Position numbers and translations under genes: made by a program. From Cyanobium sp. C1_MAG_00004 (GTDB lineage Bacteria; Cyanobacteriota; Cyanobacteriia; PCC-6307; Cyanobiaceae), in the NCBI GenBank assembly GCA_027486935.1, contig JAIXOF010000227.1:1-59445 (forward strand): DNA of 59,445 bases, given 5' to 3'. This document shows, piece after piece, positions 43,101-52,913 of this stretch. Under the pieces are notes generated by a model, which was not told the origin of the DNA, made no database searches, and worked only from the letters and a program-made list of their open reading frames with translations. The stretch's first letter is position 1. Each line of letters begins with the position of its first letter.

Positions 43101-44744
43101 ATGGCCCGCGATCCCGGCCGCGTTCTGATCTTTGACACCACCCTGCGCGACGGCGAGCAATCGCCCGGCGCCAGCCTCAACCTGGAGGAGAAGCTGGCGA
43201 TCGCCCAGCAGCTGGCGCGCCTGGGGGTCGACATCATCGAGGCCGGCTTCCCCTTTGCCAGCCCCGGCGACTTCAACGCCGTGCAGCGCATCGCCGGCAA
43301 CGTCGGCACCCCGGACGGCCCGATCATCTGTGGCCTGGCACGGGCCGCGGCCGGTGACATCAAGGCCTGCGCCGATGCGGTGGCACCGGCCGCCAACAGG
43401 CGCATCCACACCTTCATCGCCACCAGCGACATTCACCTGGAGCACAAGCTGCGCAAGAGCCGCGCCGAGGTCCTGGCGATCACCGCCGAGATGGTGGCCT
43501 ACGCCCGCTCGCTGGTGGACGACATCGAGTTCAGCTGCGAAGACGCCGGCCGCAGCGACCCGGAATTCATGTACCAGGTGATCGAGGCCGCCATCAAGGC
43601 CGGCGCCACCACAGTGAACATTCCCGACACCGTCGGCTATGCGACGCCTGCCGAGTTCGGCGAACTGATCGCCGGCATCAATGCCCACGTGCCCAACATC
43701 GATCAGGCCGTGATTTCGGTGCACGGCCACAACGACCTGGGCCTGGCCGTGGCCAACTTCTTGGAGGCGGTCAAGAACGGCGCCCGCCAGCTCGAATGCA
43801 CGATCAATGGCATCGGCGAGCGGGCCGGCAACGCCTCGCTCGAAGAGCTGGTGATGGCGCTGCACGTCCGCCGCAGCTACTTCAATCCGTTCCTGGGCAG
43901 GCCCGCAGACAGCACCGAGCCCCTGACCGGCGTGCGCACCGAAGAGATCACCAAGACCTCGCGCCTGGTGAGCAACCTCACCGGCATGGCCGTGCAGCCC
44001 AACAAGGCGATCGTCGGAGCCAACGCCTTTGCCCACGAAAGCGGCATTCACCAGGACGGGGTGCTCAAGAACCGCCTCACCTACGAGATCATCGATGCCC
44101 GCACCGTGGGCCTGGCCGACAACCGCATCTCGTTGGGCAAGCTCAGCGGCCGCAGCGCCTTTCGGGCGCGGCTCGAAGAGTTGGGCTATCAGCTTGAGCG
44201 CGATGCCCTCGACGACGCCTTCGCCCGCTTCAAGGAGCTGGCCGATCGCAAGCGGGAGATCAGTGACCGCGACCTTGAAGCAATCGTCAGCGAGCAGGTG
44301 CAGCAGGCCGATGGGGCCCGCTTCAGTCTCAAGAGCGTGCAGGTGAGCTGCGGCACCGGCCTGCAGCCCACCGCCACGATCACCCTGACCACGGCCGACG
44401 GGGCCGAGCTGACCGAGGCGGCGATCGGCACCGGCCCGGTTGATGCGGTCTGCCAGGCCCTCAACCGCCTAGCCCAGGTGCCCAATGAACTGGTGGAGTT
44501 CAGCGTCAAGAGCGTCACCGAAGGCATCGATGCCATGGGAGAGGTCACCATCCGCCTGCGCGCCGCCGGGGTGCTGTACTCGGGCCATGCCGCTGACACC
44601 GACATCGTCGTGGCCGCGGCCCAGGCCTTTGTGAACGCCCTCAACCGGCTGATCGCCGGCGGCCGCAGCCAGCCCCTACACCCCCAGAAAGGGCCCCTGC
44701 CGGTGGTGGGCGATCTGCCCCTGGCCGAGCGGCCCCGGGTCTGA
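43101..44744 (+). CDS. leuA: 2-isopropylmalate synthase
   Basis: The first step of leucine synthesis, condensing acetyl-CoA with 2-ketoisovalerate. The 547-residue protein starts with the DRE-TIM barrel signature [17 protein letters not shown], has the metal ligands H-x-H in [15 protein letters not shown] and [42 protein letters not shown] follows (core [11 protein letters not shown]). Residues about 390-520 form the leucine-binding regulatory domain. GGAAGC-type ribosome sequence (AAGGAAGCAGGGAAG) lies just before the ATG. The length fits the bacterial long form with feedback inhibition. Confidence 0.97.
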   Translation: MARDPGRVLIFDTTLRDGEQSPGASLNLEEKLAIAQQLARLGVDIIEAGFPFASPGDFNAVQRIAGNVGTPDGPIICGLARAAAGDIKACADAVAPAANRRIHTFIATSDIHLEHKLRKSRAEVLAITAEMVAYARSLVDDIEFSCEDAGRSDPEFMYQVIEAAIKAGATTVNIPDTVGYATPAEFGELIAGINAHVPNIDQAVISVHGHNDLGLAVANFLEAVKNGARQLECTINGIGERAGNASLEELVMALHVRRSYFNPFLGRPADSTEPLTGVRTEEITKTSRLVSNLTGMAVQPNKAIVGANAFAHESGIHQDGVLKNRLTYEIIDARTVGLADNRISLGKLSGRSAFRARLEELGYQLERDALDDAFARFKELADRKREISDRDLEAIVSEQVQQADGARFSLKSVQVSCGTGLQPTATITLTTADGAELTEAAIGTGPVDAVCQALNRLAQVPNELVEFSVKSVTEGIDAMGEVTIRLRAAGVLYSGHAADTDIVVAAAQAFVNALNRLIAGGRSQPLHPQKGPLPVVGDLPLAERPRV

Positions 44745-44822
44745 GGCATCAGGACGGGGCTGGTCAGCGGCTGCCGCGGGCCAGCGCCAGGGGCTGGGAG
44801 GTTTCTGAAGGTTGTATCGACA

Positions 44823-45752
44823 ATGTCTCGACAACGCCGGCAACCCTCTGCGGGATCTGCCGCGATGATGGCTGGGCCCAATCCAGCACAGCCCCCACTG
44901 CCCATGGCTGATCCGAGCTCCATGAGGCGGTTCTCGAGAGCCACAGCAGGGCTGCAGCTGACGCTGCTGCTGCTGCTGGCCCTGGCGATGCTGCTGCCGT
45001 TGCTGTGGCTGGTCAGCACCTCACTCAAGGGACCGGCCGAGAACATCTTTGCCAGCCCGCCGGCCCTGCTGCCGGCCCAGCCCAGCTTTGAGGCCTACGG
45101 ACGCCTGTTCGCCGGCAGCCCGATGAGCACCTACCTGCTCAACAGTGCCATCGTCAGTGGTCTGGCGGTGGCCTGCAACCTGCTGTTCTGTTCACTGGCG
45201 GCCTATCCCCTGGCGCGGTTGCGGTTTGCCGGCCGGGGACTGGTGCTGGCCCTGGTGGTGGCGACGATCCTGATCCCGTTTCAGGTGGTGATGATTCCGC
45301 TGTACCTGTTGATGGTGCAGCTGGGCCTGCGCAACACCCTGGCGGCTCTGGTGATTCCGCAAGCGGCCACCGCCTTCGGCATCTTCCTGCTGCGGCAAAG
45401 CTTTGTCGGTGTTCCGGCCGAGCTGGAAGAAGCCGCCCGCTGCGACGGCTGCACACCCGTGGGGGAATGGTGGAACGTGATGCTGCCGGCGGCCAAGGCC
45501 GATCTGATCACCCTGGCGATGTTCGTGTTCATCGGCACCTGGAGCGATTTTCTCTGGCCCCTGGTGATTCTTGATGAACCCCGGCTTTACACCCTGCCCC
45601 TGGGGTTGCAGCAACTGGCCAGCAGCTTTTCGCTGGACTGGCGGTTGGTGGCCGCAGGCTCGGTGATCTCGATCCTGCCGGTGCTGGCGCTGTTCATCGG
45701 CCTGCAGCGCCACATCCTGCCCAGCGCCAGCGGTGATGCCGTCAAAGGCTGA
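44823..45752 (+). CDS. Sugar ABC transporter permease (MalG/UgpE type)
   Basis: A 309-residue inner-membrane permease with six helices. Start uncertain: the ATG at 44823 adds a low-complexity leader, while ATGs at 44904 and 44922 (MRRFSRATAG) fit the family better. LLPLLWLVSTSLKGPAENIF is the typical MalG N-terminus, and the EAA loop reads ELEEAARCDGCTPVGEWWNVMLPAAK (core ELEEAARCDGCTP). The family takes up sugars, glycerol phosphate or glucosylglycerol. No MalF-type partner, binding protein or ATPase is adjacent, so the complex must be assembled from other loci. Confidence 0.9.
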   Translation: MSRQRRQPSAGSAAMMAGPNPAQPPLPMADPSSMRRFSRATAGLQLTLLLLLALAMLLPLLWLVSTSLKGPAENIFASPPALLPAQPSFEAYGRLFAGSPMSTYLLNSAIVSGLAVACNLLFCSLAAYPLARLRFAGRGLVLALVVATILIPFQVVMIPLYLLMVQLGLRNTLAALVIPQAATAFGIFLLRQSFVGVPAELEEAARCDGCTPVGEWWNVMLPAAKADLITLAMFVFIGTWSDFLWPLVILDEPRLYTLPLGLQQLASSFSLDWRLVAAGSVISILPVLALFIGLQRHILPSASGDAVKG

Positions 45753-45766
45753 TCAGGCTTGGTTGA

Positions 45767-46183
45767 TCAAGGCTTGATCGGGGGCAGGGGAGCAATGGCA
45801 TCGTCGACCGGGGGCTGGCCGGACGGCCTGGGGGCCGGGCCCTCACCCCCCTGCAACTCCTGCCGCAGCCGGCTGTTTTCGGTCGCGAGACCCGAGATCT
45901 GGGCCCCCATGCGCTCGAGGGCCTGCAGGCGCTCGGCGGTGGTCCGCAACTGATCCTCGATCGCCGTGGTGCGATCCAGGGCCCTGCTGTTTTCAATGCC
46001 GGCGATCTTGTCCTGCAACTGCTGGATCGACACGCTCTGCTGGCGGGTCTTGACCAGCATCACCACGAACAGCACCGCCAGGGTGGTGCTGAGCCCCAGC
46101 TGCAGCCAGACCAACCAGGCCGGAATCACAATCTCCCCCTCAAAGGGCTCGGGCCGGGGTTCAGAAGCAGACGCCACGGGCAT
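45767..46183 (-). CDS. Single-helix membrane protein with coiled coil
   Basis: The frame opens at 46255, but ATG at 46183 (MPVASASEP) fits better. The 138-residue product has an acidic N-terminus, one helix (PAWLVWLQLGLSTTLAVLFVVMLV, core LSTTLAVLFVVMLV) and a heptad-like coiled coil SVSIQQLQDKIAGIENSRALD to ENSRLRQELQGG. It ends in a Pro-rich tail. No named domain is recognised. The layout resembles small scaffolding or division-associated proteins, but nothing here proves this. It converges on the sugar permease gene with 14 bases between stops. Confidence 0.6.
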   Translation of the reverse strand: MPVASASEPRPEPFEGEIVIPAWLVWLQLGLSTTLAVLFVVMLVKTRQQSVSIQQLQDKIAGIENSRALDRTTAIEDQLRTTAERLQALERMGAQISGLATENSRLRQELQGGEGPAPRPSGQPPVDDAIAPLPPIKP

Positions 46184-46263
46184 GAATGACACCGGCAAGG
46201 GGCATGAACTGATCCTGCCTGCTGAAGCTCCGCCTGACCACTCCTTCATGGTCAAGGATCACC

Positions 46264-46734
46264 CTAACGATCGAAAATCACCTTGCCGTCGCTGCGCTTG
46301 CGGCTGTGGCGGCGCGCCTCGCGGCGGGTGTATTCGCTGACGGTGGGATTGGACACCAGCGGATCCACATGGGCGACCTGCTGCCAGAGCTCCCGGGGCG
46401 CCCATCGCACCGTGTGCTGGATGCGGTCCTGCTTGATCACATGGCACCAGCGGGACATGCCACAGGCAGGGCAGAACAGCTCCTCGAGCCACTCGTTGCT
46501 GAGAACCAGCACCGGGTAGGCCTGGATCACCAGTTTGGCCTTCTTCTCGTTCATGCCCCGCTCCTTGAGCTGCTCGGGGGTCAGCAGGTGCAGGAAGTAC
46601 TTCTGACCATTGCCCTCGACCCGTTGCTCGGGGTGGGCGGGGCACCAGAGTTCACGCTTCTTGGGGCGGCGGTTGCGACGCGGGGCATCGGTCACCGGCA
46701 AGCTCGAGATCACTCCCCCTGAACTTATCGCCAT
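46264..46734 (-). CDS. Conserved cyanobacterial protein with Cys-pair zinc-ribbon-like sites
   Basis: A 156-residue basic protein. After a variable N-terminus comes NRRPKKRELWCPAHPEQRVEG, then a helix-rich HLLTPEQLKERGMNEKKAKLVIQ segment (core LTPEQLKERGM). LFCPACGMSRWCHV follows, and then KVIF at the end. The four Cys and nearby His in CPAH, CPAC and WCH could bind zinc. I recognise it only as a cyanobacterial hypothetical family. The ATG at 46734 overlaps, head to head, the ATG of the SemiSWEET gene; a downstream GTG start in the leader would relieve this. Confidence 0.6.
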   Translation of the reverse strand: MAISSGGVISSLPVTDAPRRNRRPKKRELWCPAHPEQRVEGNGQKYFLHLLTPEQLKERGMNEKKAKLVIQAYPVLVLSNEWLEELFCPACGMSRWCHVIKQDRIQHTVRWAPRELWQQVAHVDPLVSNPTVSEYTRREARRHSRKRSDGKVIFDR

Positions 46735-46999
46735 GGGCGATCCCCAGGTGCGCCTGCTGGGCTATGCCGCCGCCACCCTGACCACGGCCAGCTTCTTTCC
46801 CCAGGCGATCAAGACCCTGCGCAGCGGCGACACCCGCGGCATCTCGCTGCGGATGTATCTGCTGTTCACCCTGGGAATCGCCGCCTGGGCCCTCTACGGG
46901 CTGCTGCAGCGCGACGGGCCGGTGCTGATCGCCAACCTGGTGACCCTGGTGCCGGCCGGCGTGGTGCTGGAACGCAAGTTGCGGTCGCTCAGGCGCTGA
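46733..46999 (+). CDS. SemiSWEET-type sugar transporter
   Basis: An 88-residue protein with three helices. LLGYAAATLTTASFFPQAIKTLRSGD contains the PQ-loop Pro-Gln (FFPQ) after helix 1, and GISLRMYLLFTLGIAAWALYGLL (core YLLFTLGIAAWALYG) is helix 2. A third helix LIANLVTLVPAGVVL and a basic end complete it. The length and topology match bacterial SemiSWEETs, which dimerise to pass sugars such as sucrose or glucose by facilitated diffusion. The true start is the ATG at 46733, not the longer upstream frame. It converges on the HD gene, overlapping by 11 bases. Confidence 0.88.
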   Translation: MGDPQVRLLGYAAATLTTASFFPQAIKTLRSGDTRGISLRMYLLFTLGIAAWALYGLLQRDGPVLIANLVTLVPAGVVLERKLRSLRR

Positions 47000-49049
47000 A
47001 GGCCCGCCGCGGCGCGATCGGATAAGGGATGCGCCGGTGGCGCATCCGCCGCCAGATCCGCACAAAGGCGCGGATCACCAGCTCCAGTTCCGAACGGGTC
47101 AGGCCGCTCAGGGCCAGCTGACCATCACCAAGGCGCGCCTCGATCAGCCGTCTGACCATCTCACGGGCCTGCTGGTCGCTGGTGTCCGGCGGCAGCGAGC
47201 GCAGGGCCGCCTCACAGCCATCGGCCAGCATCAGGATCGCGGTCTCGCGGCTGCGGGGCCGGGGTCCGTGATAGCGAAAGACGCTCTCGGGAATCGCTGG
47301 GTCCCGCTCGCGGGCCTGGTGCAGGAAGAACCCCATCTTCAGGGTTCCCTGGTGCTCAGGGATGAAATCGGCCAGGGGCCTGGGCAGGCGATAGCGCCGG
47401 GCCAACCTGAGGCCCTCGTCGACATGGGCCTGCAGGATCTTGGCGCTGGCCTGGGGGTCGTCCAGCCGGTCGTGGGGGTTCTCGCCACCGGTCTGGTTTT
47501 CGATGAACCACTGCGGACCGTGCAGCTTGCCGACGTCGTGATACAGCGAGCCTGTGCGGACCAGATCGACGTCGGCCCCGATCGCCCGGGCGCCTTCTTC
47601 AGCGAGACCGGCGATCATCAACGTGTGCTCAAACGTGCCAGGGGCCTCGCAGGACAGGCGGCGCAGCAAGGGCCGCTCCAGGTCGGCCAGCTCCAGCAGG
47701 CGCGAACGGGTCAGCAGGCCGAACAGCTGCTCGACCAGGGGGGCCAGCAGCAGGCCGGCCATCAACAGGCCCCCCAGCACAAAGGCCTCACCCAGCAGGT
47801 CCACCTGGGCCAGCTGGCCCCTGCCCTGCAGCAACAGGGCCTGCAGCAACACCGCGCCGCTGGGCAACAGCACCGCCAGCTGCAACAGCTCAGCACGGCT
47901 GCGCTGGCGTCCGGCGGCGACGGCACCGGCGGCGGCCACCGCGGCGGCCAACAGCAGGCGCAGGTCGGCGACACCGCCTAACGACAGGGGCAGCAACAGG
48001 CACGAAACAGCCAGCCAGCTGAGACCCGCTGCCGTACCCAGGCCCTGGGCCAGCAGCAGGGTCGGCGGCACCAGCAGCACCAGGGGACTGGCCAGGGGAC
48101 CCAGCCACAGGCTGACCGCCTGGGCGATCAGCAGCACCCCCAGGGCCAGCAGGGCCTGGCGGGGTTCCAGGCAGGCCCGCCAGCGCCGAAGCAACAGCAC
48201 CATCACCGCCGCCGCCGCCAAGCCCTGGCCAAAGGCCGCCAGCCAGGCCAGGGGCCTTGGACGGCGGTTGACCAGCCCGAAGTAATCGAGCACATCGAGG
48301 GCCTGGGGACTGACGGGTTCGCCCTGGCGGGTGATCAGATCCCCTTGGTTGACCTGCAGGGTCGGAATGCCCTGCTGGGTGATCAGGGCCTCGATGCGCC
48401 GCTGGCTCAGGGCAGGATCCGAGCGCAGGTTGGCCTGGCCCAGCAGCGAACGGGTCAACAGCCGGGCACCCAGGTCCCGGCCCGCCGGCGGCAGGGTCTC
48501 GAGCTGCAGGCTGGCGGCATTGAGCAATTGCCCTTCGGCCAGGCCACCGCTGAGTCCCTGGCTCAACATGCGCAGCTGGGCCTGACGCAACTCCCGTTCC
48601 CAGCCGGCCCGCCGATCTGGATCAAGAGCCTGCAGCCAGACCTGCTCGGCAGGGGTCAGGGGCACGGGCGGCAGGGCCGAGCCCGGCCTGGGTCCCAGCT
48701 GCTGCAGCTGGGCCAGGCTGGTGTTGAGGCGCTCCTGCAGCACCAGGTTGGCCTGGTGATCCACCACCTGCACGGTGGTGCGGGGCAGCAGTTGCAGGCG
48801 CCGCTCTTCGAGCGCGGTGCTGTCGACGACGGTGGCGGCCTTGGGAGCCCGGGCCGTGAACGGCGCCGGCATGCCGGCGCGAATGCTCGGCTCCACCAGC
48901 AGCGGCCAACTGGCCAGCAACGCCACCAGCGCGCAGACCAGCACCACAGCAAAGCTGTCCTGGGGCCGCCACACCGCCGCTTGCTGGCGTGGCCGCTCCA
49001 GACGCAGCAACTGCCGCCACAGAACTTTGGGCTGGCGCCATCGCATCAT
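46989..49049 (-). CDS. 7TM-HD family phosphodiesterase (PgpH-like)
   Basis: A 686-residue membrane protein. An N-terminal helix (about 31-52) precedes an extracytoplasmic 7TMR-HD domain (about 55-270). Several helices follow (about 280-460), then a cytoplasmic HD domain. The HD metal site reads [34 protein letters not shown] and [10 protein letters not shown], with a final [10 protein letters not shown]. PgpH-type proteins degrade c-di-AMP, a regulator of potassium and cell-wall homeostasis. It is shorter than many homologues, and it is divergent from folD with 33 bases between starts. Confidence 0.9.
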   Translation of the reverse strand: MMRWRQPKVLWRQLLRLERPRQQAAVWRPQDSFAVVLVCALVALLASWPLLVEPSIRAGMPAPFTARAPKAATVVDSTALEERRLQLLPRTTVQVVDHQANLVLQERLNTSLAQLQQLGPRPGSALPPVPLTPAEQVWLQALDPDRRAGWERELRQAQLRMLSQGLSGGLAEGQLLNAASLQLETLPPAGRDLGARLLTRSLLGQANLRSDPALSQRRIEALITQQGIPTLQVNQGDLITRQGEPVSPQALDVLDYFGLVNRRPRPLAWLAAFGQGLAAAAVMVLLLRRWRACLEPRQALLALGVLLIAQAVSLWLGPLASPLVLLVPPTLLLAQGLGTAAGLSWLAVSCLLLPLSLGGVADLRLLLAAAVAAAGAVAAGRQRSRAELLQLAVLLPSGAVLLQALLLQGRGQLAQVDLLGEAFVLGGLLMAGLLLAPLVEQLFGLLTRSRLLELADLERPLLRRLSCEAPGTFEHTLMIAGLAEEGARAIGADVDLVRTGSLYHDVGKLHGPQWFIENQTGGENPHDRLDDPQASAKILQAHVDEGLRLARRYRLPRPLADFIPEHQGTLKMGFFLHQARERDPAIPESVFRYHGPRPRSRETAILMLADGCEAALRSLPPDTSDQQAREMVRRLIEARLGDGQLALSGLTRSELELVIRAFVRIWRRMRHRRIPYPIAPRRAFSA

Positions 49050-49082
49050 GAAACGCTAGCCCTTCTGTTCACCGCAGCGCCC

Positions 49083-49964
49083 ATGGCCACCCTGCTGGAC
49101 GGCCGCCTGCTGGCAGCCCGGATCGAAACACGCCTCGCCGAGGCCATCGGCGCTGGGTTGGCCCAGGCCGGCAGGCCCCCCGGGCTGGCGGTGCTGCGGG
49201 TGGGCGATGACCCCGCCAGCGGTGTGTATGTGGCGAACAAGGAAAAGGCCTGCAGCAGGGTCGGCATCACCAACCTGGGGGCCCACCTGGCGGCCGACAC
49301 GCCAGCTGCTGAGGTTCTGGCCACGATCGAGCGGCTCAACGCCGATCCGGCGGTGGACGGCATCCTGCTGCAGCTGCCCCTGCCGGCCGGCCTGGACGAA
49401 GGCCCCCTGCTGGCGGCGATCGACCCCGCCAAGGATGCCGATGGCCTGCACACCCTCAACCTGGGCCGGCTGCTCAAGGGGGAACCCGGCCCCCGCAGCT
49501 GCACCCCCGCCGGCGTGATGGCCCTGCTGGCCGCCGCCGGCGTGGAGCCGGCCGGCAAGCGGGCCGTGGTGGTGGGCCGCAGCATCCTGGTGGGTCAGCC
49601 GATGGCCCTGATGCTGCAGGCCGCCAACGCCACCGTGACCGTGGCCCACTCGCGCACCGGTGATCTGGCGGCGCTCACCCGCCAGGCCGATGTGCTGGTG
49701 GTGGCCGCCGGCAGGCCCGGCATGATCGGCGCCGAACACGTCCAACCGGGGGCGGTCGTGGTGGATGTGGGCATTCACCGCAGACCCGAGGGCGGCCTGT
49801 GCGGCGATGTGCGCTTTGACGAGGTGGAGCCGATCGCCAGCGCCATCAGCCCCGTGCCGGGCGGCGTTGGACCGATGACGGTGACGATGCTCCTGGTCAA
49901 CACCGTGACCGGCTGGTGCGGGCGCTGCGGCCTGACCAACCCCCTGACCGATCTGCTGCCCTGA
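49083..49964 (+). CDS. folD: Bifunctional methylene-THF dehydrogenase/cyclohydrolase FolD
   Basis: A 293-residue FolD. The catalytic Tyr-Lys pair is in [12 protein letters not shown], the substrate loop in [12 protein letters not shown], and the NADP-binding motif in [16 protein letters not shown]. The active-site Asp is in [13 protein letters not shown] and the C-terminal VDVGIHR...[14 protein letters not shown] matches the family. It interconverts 5,10-methylene-, methenyl- and 10-formyl-THF in the cytoplasm. An upstream frame extension is only antisense read-through of the HD gene. Its stop overlaps the crtE start (TGATG). Confidence 0.97.
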   Translation: MATLLDGRLLAARIETRLAEAIGAGLAQAGRPPGLAVLRVGDDPASGVYVANKEKACSRVGITNLGAHLAADTPAAEVLATIERLNADPAVDGILLQLPLPAGLDEGPLLAAIDPAKDADGLHTLNLGRLLKGEPGPRSCTPAGVMALLAAAGVEPAGKRAVVVGRSILVGQPMALMLQAANATVTVAHSRTGDLAALTRQADVLVVAAGRPGMIGAEHVQPGAVVVDVGIHRRPEGGLCGDVRFDEVEPIASAISPVPGGVGPMTVTMLLVNTVTGWCGRCGLTNPLTDLLP

Positions 49965-50965
49965 TGGGTGAATCACGCCCTGGCCTGAGAGAATCCGCCG
50001 CAGCGATGGCCCCAGGCCCAGCCCCCATGTCCGCGGCCGTCAGCAGCTCAGGCACCAGTTCCAACTCAGGGGGACAGGCCGTCGGCTTTGACTTTGGCGC
50101 CTATCTCGAAGCCGCGCGCCAGCAGGTCGAGGCCGCCCTCGATGCCTCGCTGGGGCCGGAGCGGCCCGAGAGCCTGCGCGACGCGATGCGCTACTCGCTG
50201 CTGGCGGGTGGCAAGCGGCTGCGGCCGATCCTTTGCCTGGCGGCCTGCGAGCTGGCGGGGGGTGATCCGGCCCTGGCGATGCCGACAGCGGTGGCCCTGG
50301 AAATGGTCCACACCATGTCCCTGATCCATGACGACCTGCCGGCCATGGACAACGACGACCTGCGCCGCGGCCGGCCCACCAACCACAAGGTCTATGGCGA
50401 GGCCAACGCGATCCTGGCCGGTGATGCCCTGCTGACCCGGGCCTTTGAGATGGTGGCCCTGCGCAGCCCGGGCGTGCCGGCCGAGCGATTGCTGGCGGTG
50501 GTGGGCGAACTGAGCCTCGCCTCGGGGGCCCCGGGACTGGTGGGCGGCCAGGTGGTCGATCTGGAGTGCGAGGGCAAGAGCGTCGATCTGGACACGCTCG
50601 AGTACATCCACCTGCACAAGACCGGCGCCCTGCTGCGGTCCTGCGTGCTCTGCGGCGCCCTGATCGCCGGCGCCGGCACCGACCTGCTGGAAGCCCTGGG
50701 CACCTACGCCCGTGGCATCGGCCTGGCCTTTCAGATCATCGATGACATCCTCGATGTCACCGCCAGCAGCGAGGTGCTGGGCAAAACCGCCGGCAAGGAT
50801 CTCACCGCCGACAAGACCACCTACCCCAAGCTGCTGGGCCTGGAGGAGTCCCGCCGGCGCGCCGAGGCTCTGGTGGCCGAGGCCAAAGGCGTCCTGGCCC
50901 CCTGGGCCGACAACGCCGCGCCGCTGCTGGCGCTGGCGGATTACATCACCAGCCGCGACCGATGA
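49964..50965 (+). CDS. crtE: Geranylgeranyl diphosphate synthase
   Basis: Chain elongation of isoprenoids to C20 for carotenoids, chlorophyll phytol and quinones. The trans-prenyltransferase has the first Asp-rich motif [20 protein letters not shown] (core [11 protein letters not shown]) and the second [12 protein letters not shown], with [10 protein letters not shown] and VGGQVVDLE as expected. The mature fold begins about residue 40 ([15 protein letters not shown]). ATGs at 49964 (overlapping the folD stop), 50006 and 50027 are all possible; the choice affects only a low-complexity leader. It overlaps the DUF212 gene by four bases. Confidence 0.95.
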   Translation: MGESRPGLRESAAAMAPGPAPMSAAVSSSGTSSNSGGQAVGFDFGAYLEAARQQVEAALDASLGPERPESLRDAMRYSLLAGGKRLRPILCLAACELAGGDPALAMPTAVALEMVHTMSLIHDDLPAMDNDDLRRGRPTNHKVYGEANAILAGDALLTRAFEMVALRSPGVPAERLLAVVGELSLASGAPGLVGGQVVDLECEGKSVDLDTLEYIHLHKTGALLRSCVLCGALIAGAGTDLLEALGTYARGIGLAFQIIDDILDVTASSEVLGKTAGKDLTADKTTYPKLLGLEESRRRAEALVAEAKGVLAPWADNAAPLLALADYITSRDR

Positions 50966-51435
50966 TGGACTTTCTCGACAACGGCGTGCTCTGGTGGGGT
51001 CTGGCGGCCTGCGGCATCGCCCAGCTGTCCAAATTGGTGATCGAGCTGGTCGTCCATCGGCGCTGGAATCCGCGGGTGTTGATCGAAACCGGCGGCATGC
51101 CCTCGAGCCACTCGGCCCTGATGACCGGTTGTGCCGCCGGCATCGGCTGGCAGCTGGGCTTTGACGGGCCCCTGTTCGCCCTGGCGGCGACGCTCTGCTT
51201 TGTGGTGCTGTACGACGCCAGCGGCGTGCGCCGCGCTGCCGGCATCACCGCCGCCCGGGTCAACAGCCTGAGCGAACCAGGTCAAAATCCCCTCAAGGAG
51301 AACCTGGGCCACACCCGGCTCGAGGTGCTGATCGGCAGCCTGATCGGTCCGGCCGTCGCCCTGCCCGGCCTGGTGCTGGTGGGATCACCCCTGCAGCTGG
51401 CAATCAGCTGGGGACTGTTGCCCCCGCTCGGATGA
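50962..51435 (+). CDS. Divergent PAP2 family (DUF212) membrane protein
   Basis: A 157-residue protein with four to five helices. The family stretch [31 protein letters not shown] (core [19 protein letters not shown]) carries the PAP2-like Ser-His. A further signature, [13 protein letters not shown] with Asp and Arg, and [15 protein letters not shown] complete it. It is thought to be a phosphatase-like or haloperoxidase-related membrane protein acting on lipid phosphates, possibly polyprenyl phosphates given its coupling to crtE. It overlaps crtE and the helicase gene by four bases each. Confidence 0.88.
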   Translation: MMDFLDNGVLWWGLAACGIAQLSKLVIELVVHRRWNPRVLIETGGMPSSHSALMTGCAAGIGWQLGFDGPLFALAATLCFVVLYDASGVRRAAGITAARVNSLSEPGQNPLKENLGHTRLEVLIGSLIGPAVALPGLVLVGSPLQLAISWGLLPPLG

Positions 51436-52913
51436 ACACCGGAGCGGTTGCGCTCACCTCTCACCAACAGCAGGCCGAGGCGGCGTTCGCCGCCTGGCTG
51501 GGGGAGCCGGCCCGGGGCATCCCGTTCGTGCTCAGCGGCTATGCGGGGACCGGTAAGACCTTTCTGTCGATGCGGTTGTTGGCCGCCGCCGAAGCGGCGG
51601 GCCTGTGCTGGACCGTGGCCGCCCCCACCCACAAGGCGGTGGGGGTGCTGCGCACCCACCTGAGCGCGGCGGGTCTGCGCCCCACCTGGTATCCGGCCAC
51701 CGTGCACCGGCTGCTGCGGCTCAAGCTCAAACGGCAGGGGGATCTGGAGCGCTGTGAGGAAACCGCCCAGACCGCAGGGGCGCTCGAACACCTGGGGCTG
51801 GTGCTGATCGACGAAGCCTCGATGGTCGACAGCAACCTGCTGGAGATCACCCTGCGCTGCGCCCAACCCTTTGGCACCCGCCTGGTGTTCGTGGGCGATC
51901 CAGCCCAGTTGCCGCCGGTGGGTGAACCCCGCAGCCCGGTGTTCGCCATGGGCCGCCACCAGGGGGCAAAGCTGCGGGATGTGGTCCGTCATCAGGGGCC
52001 GGTGCTGCAGCTGGCCACCGGCATTCGCAGCGGAGCGCTGCCCTGCCGCCAGCCGCCGCCGCTGCCACCGATCCGCAGCCCGCAGGGCCAGGTCGCCTGC
52101 CTCGAGCGCCAGGCCTGGCTGGCGGCCGCCCAGGCGGCCCTGCGGCGCAGCGTCGAGCTCGACAACCCCGACCACGCCAGGATTCTCTGCTACACCAACC
52201 GCTCACTGGAGCGGTTGGTGCCCCTGGCACGGCGCGCCCTGCATGGCGACATGGCCGACCAGTTGCCGGTGCTGCCGGGCGAGGTGCTGATCACCCGCAC
52301 GGCGGTGATGGCGCCGGCCTGCACCGCCGGCGAGGAGGCCGCCGAAGCCGTGGCCGAAGAACCCGACATGGTGCTGGGCTCCAACCGGGAGGTGGTGGTG
52401 CGCGACGTCGAACCGGTGCGCTTTGACCTGGCCGAGCTGGGCCTCAGCGGCGCCGATCTGGGCGGCACCCTGGCGGTGCCGGTGATCGAGACCCTCAAAG
52501 CGGTGGTCGACGCCGGCGAAAACCAGCTGGCACTGCGGCTGCTGCCGCCCGCCGGCAGCAGCCAGCGGCAACGGCTGGACGCGGTGCTGCAGCTGCTGCG
52601 CCAAGGGGCCCGCGAGGCTGGCAACGACGGGCCGCGGTCGGCCGGCAAAGCCCTCTGGCGCCGGTACTTTCTGCTGCGGGATGCCTTTGCCTCCCTGGGG
52701 CCGGCGGCCGTCCTGAGCGTGCACCGCAGCCAGGGCAGCACCTTCGGTGAGGTGTTCATCGACGGGGATGTGTTCTGGCCCGCCGACCAACAGCTGCGCC
52801 AACAGCTGCTGTACGTGGCGGTGAGCCGGGCCAGCCAGGCCGTGACGTTGCTGGCCGCCCCTGGCAACAGCACCGATCGTCAGACCTGGCAACGCTGGTT
52901 CACCCCAACCTGA
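51432..52913 (+). CDS. AAA/UvrD-like ATP-dependent DNA helicase (RecD2-like)
   Basis: A 493-residue superfamily 1 helicase. Walker A is LSGYAGTGKTFLSM, motif Ia TVAAPTHKAVGVL, and motif II LVLIDEASMVD. Motif III is FVGDPAQLPPVG and motif VI QLLYVAVSRASQAV, preceded by SVHRSQGSTFGEVF. There is no N-terminal HhH domain, so it is a short RecD2/UvrD-C group helicase. The 3' end overlaps the convergent GAP-family gene by 14 bases. The four plus-strand genes folD-crtE-DUF212-helicase are joined by 1-4-base overlaps and form one operon. Likely role: DNA repair. Confidence 0.9.
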   Translation: MNTGAVALTSHQQQAEAAFAAWLGEPARGIPFVLSGYAGTGKTFLSMRLLAAAEAAGLCWTVAAPTHKAVGVLRTHLSAAGLRPTWYPATVHRLLRLKLKRQGDLERCEETAQTAGALEHLGLVLIDEASMVDSNLLEITLRCAQPFGTRLVFVGDPAQLPPVGEPRSPVFAMGRHQGAKLRDVVRHQGPVLQLATGIRSGALPCRQPPPLPPIRSPQGQVACLERQAWLAAAQAALRRSVELDNPDHARILCYTNRSLERLVPLARRALHGDMADQLPVLPGEVLITRTAVMAPACTAGEEAAEAVAEEPDMVLGSNREVVVRDVEPVRFDLAELGLSGADLGGTLAVPVIETLKAVVDAGENQLALRLLPPAGSSQRQRLDAVLQLLRQGAREAGNDGPRSAGKALWRRYFLLRDAFASLGPAAVLSVHRSQGSTFGEVFIDGDVFWPADQQLRQQLLYVAVSRASQAVTLLAAPGNSTDRQTWQRWFTPT

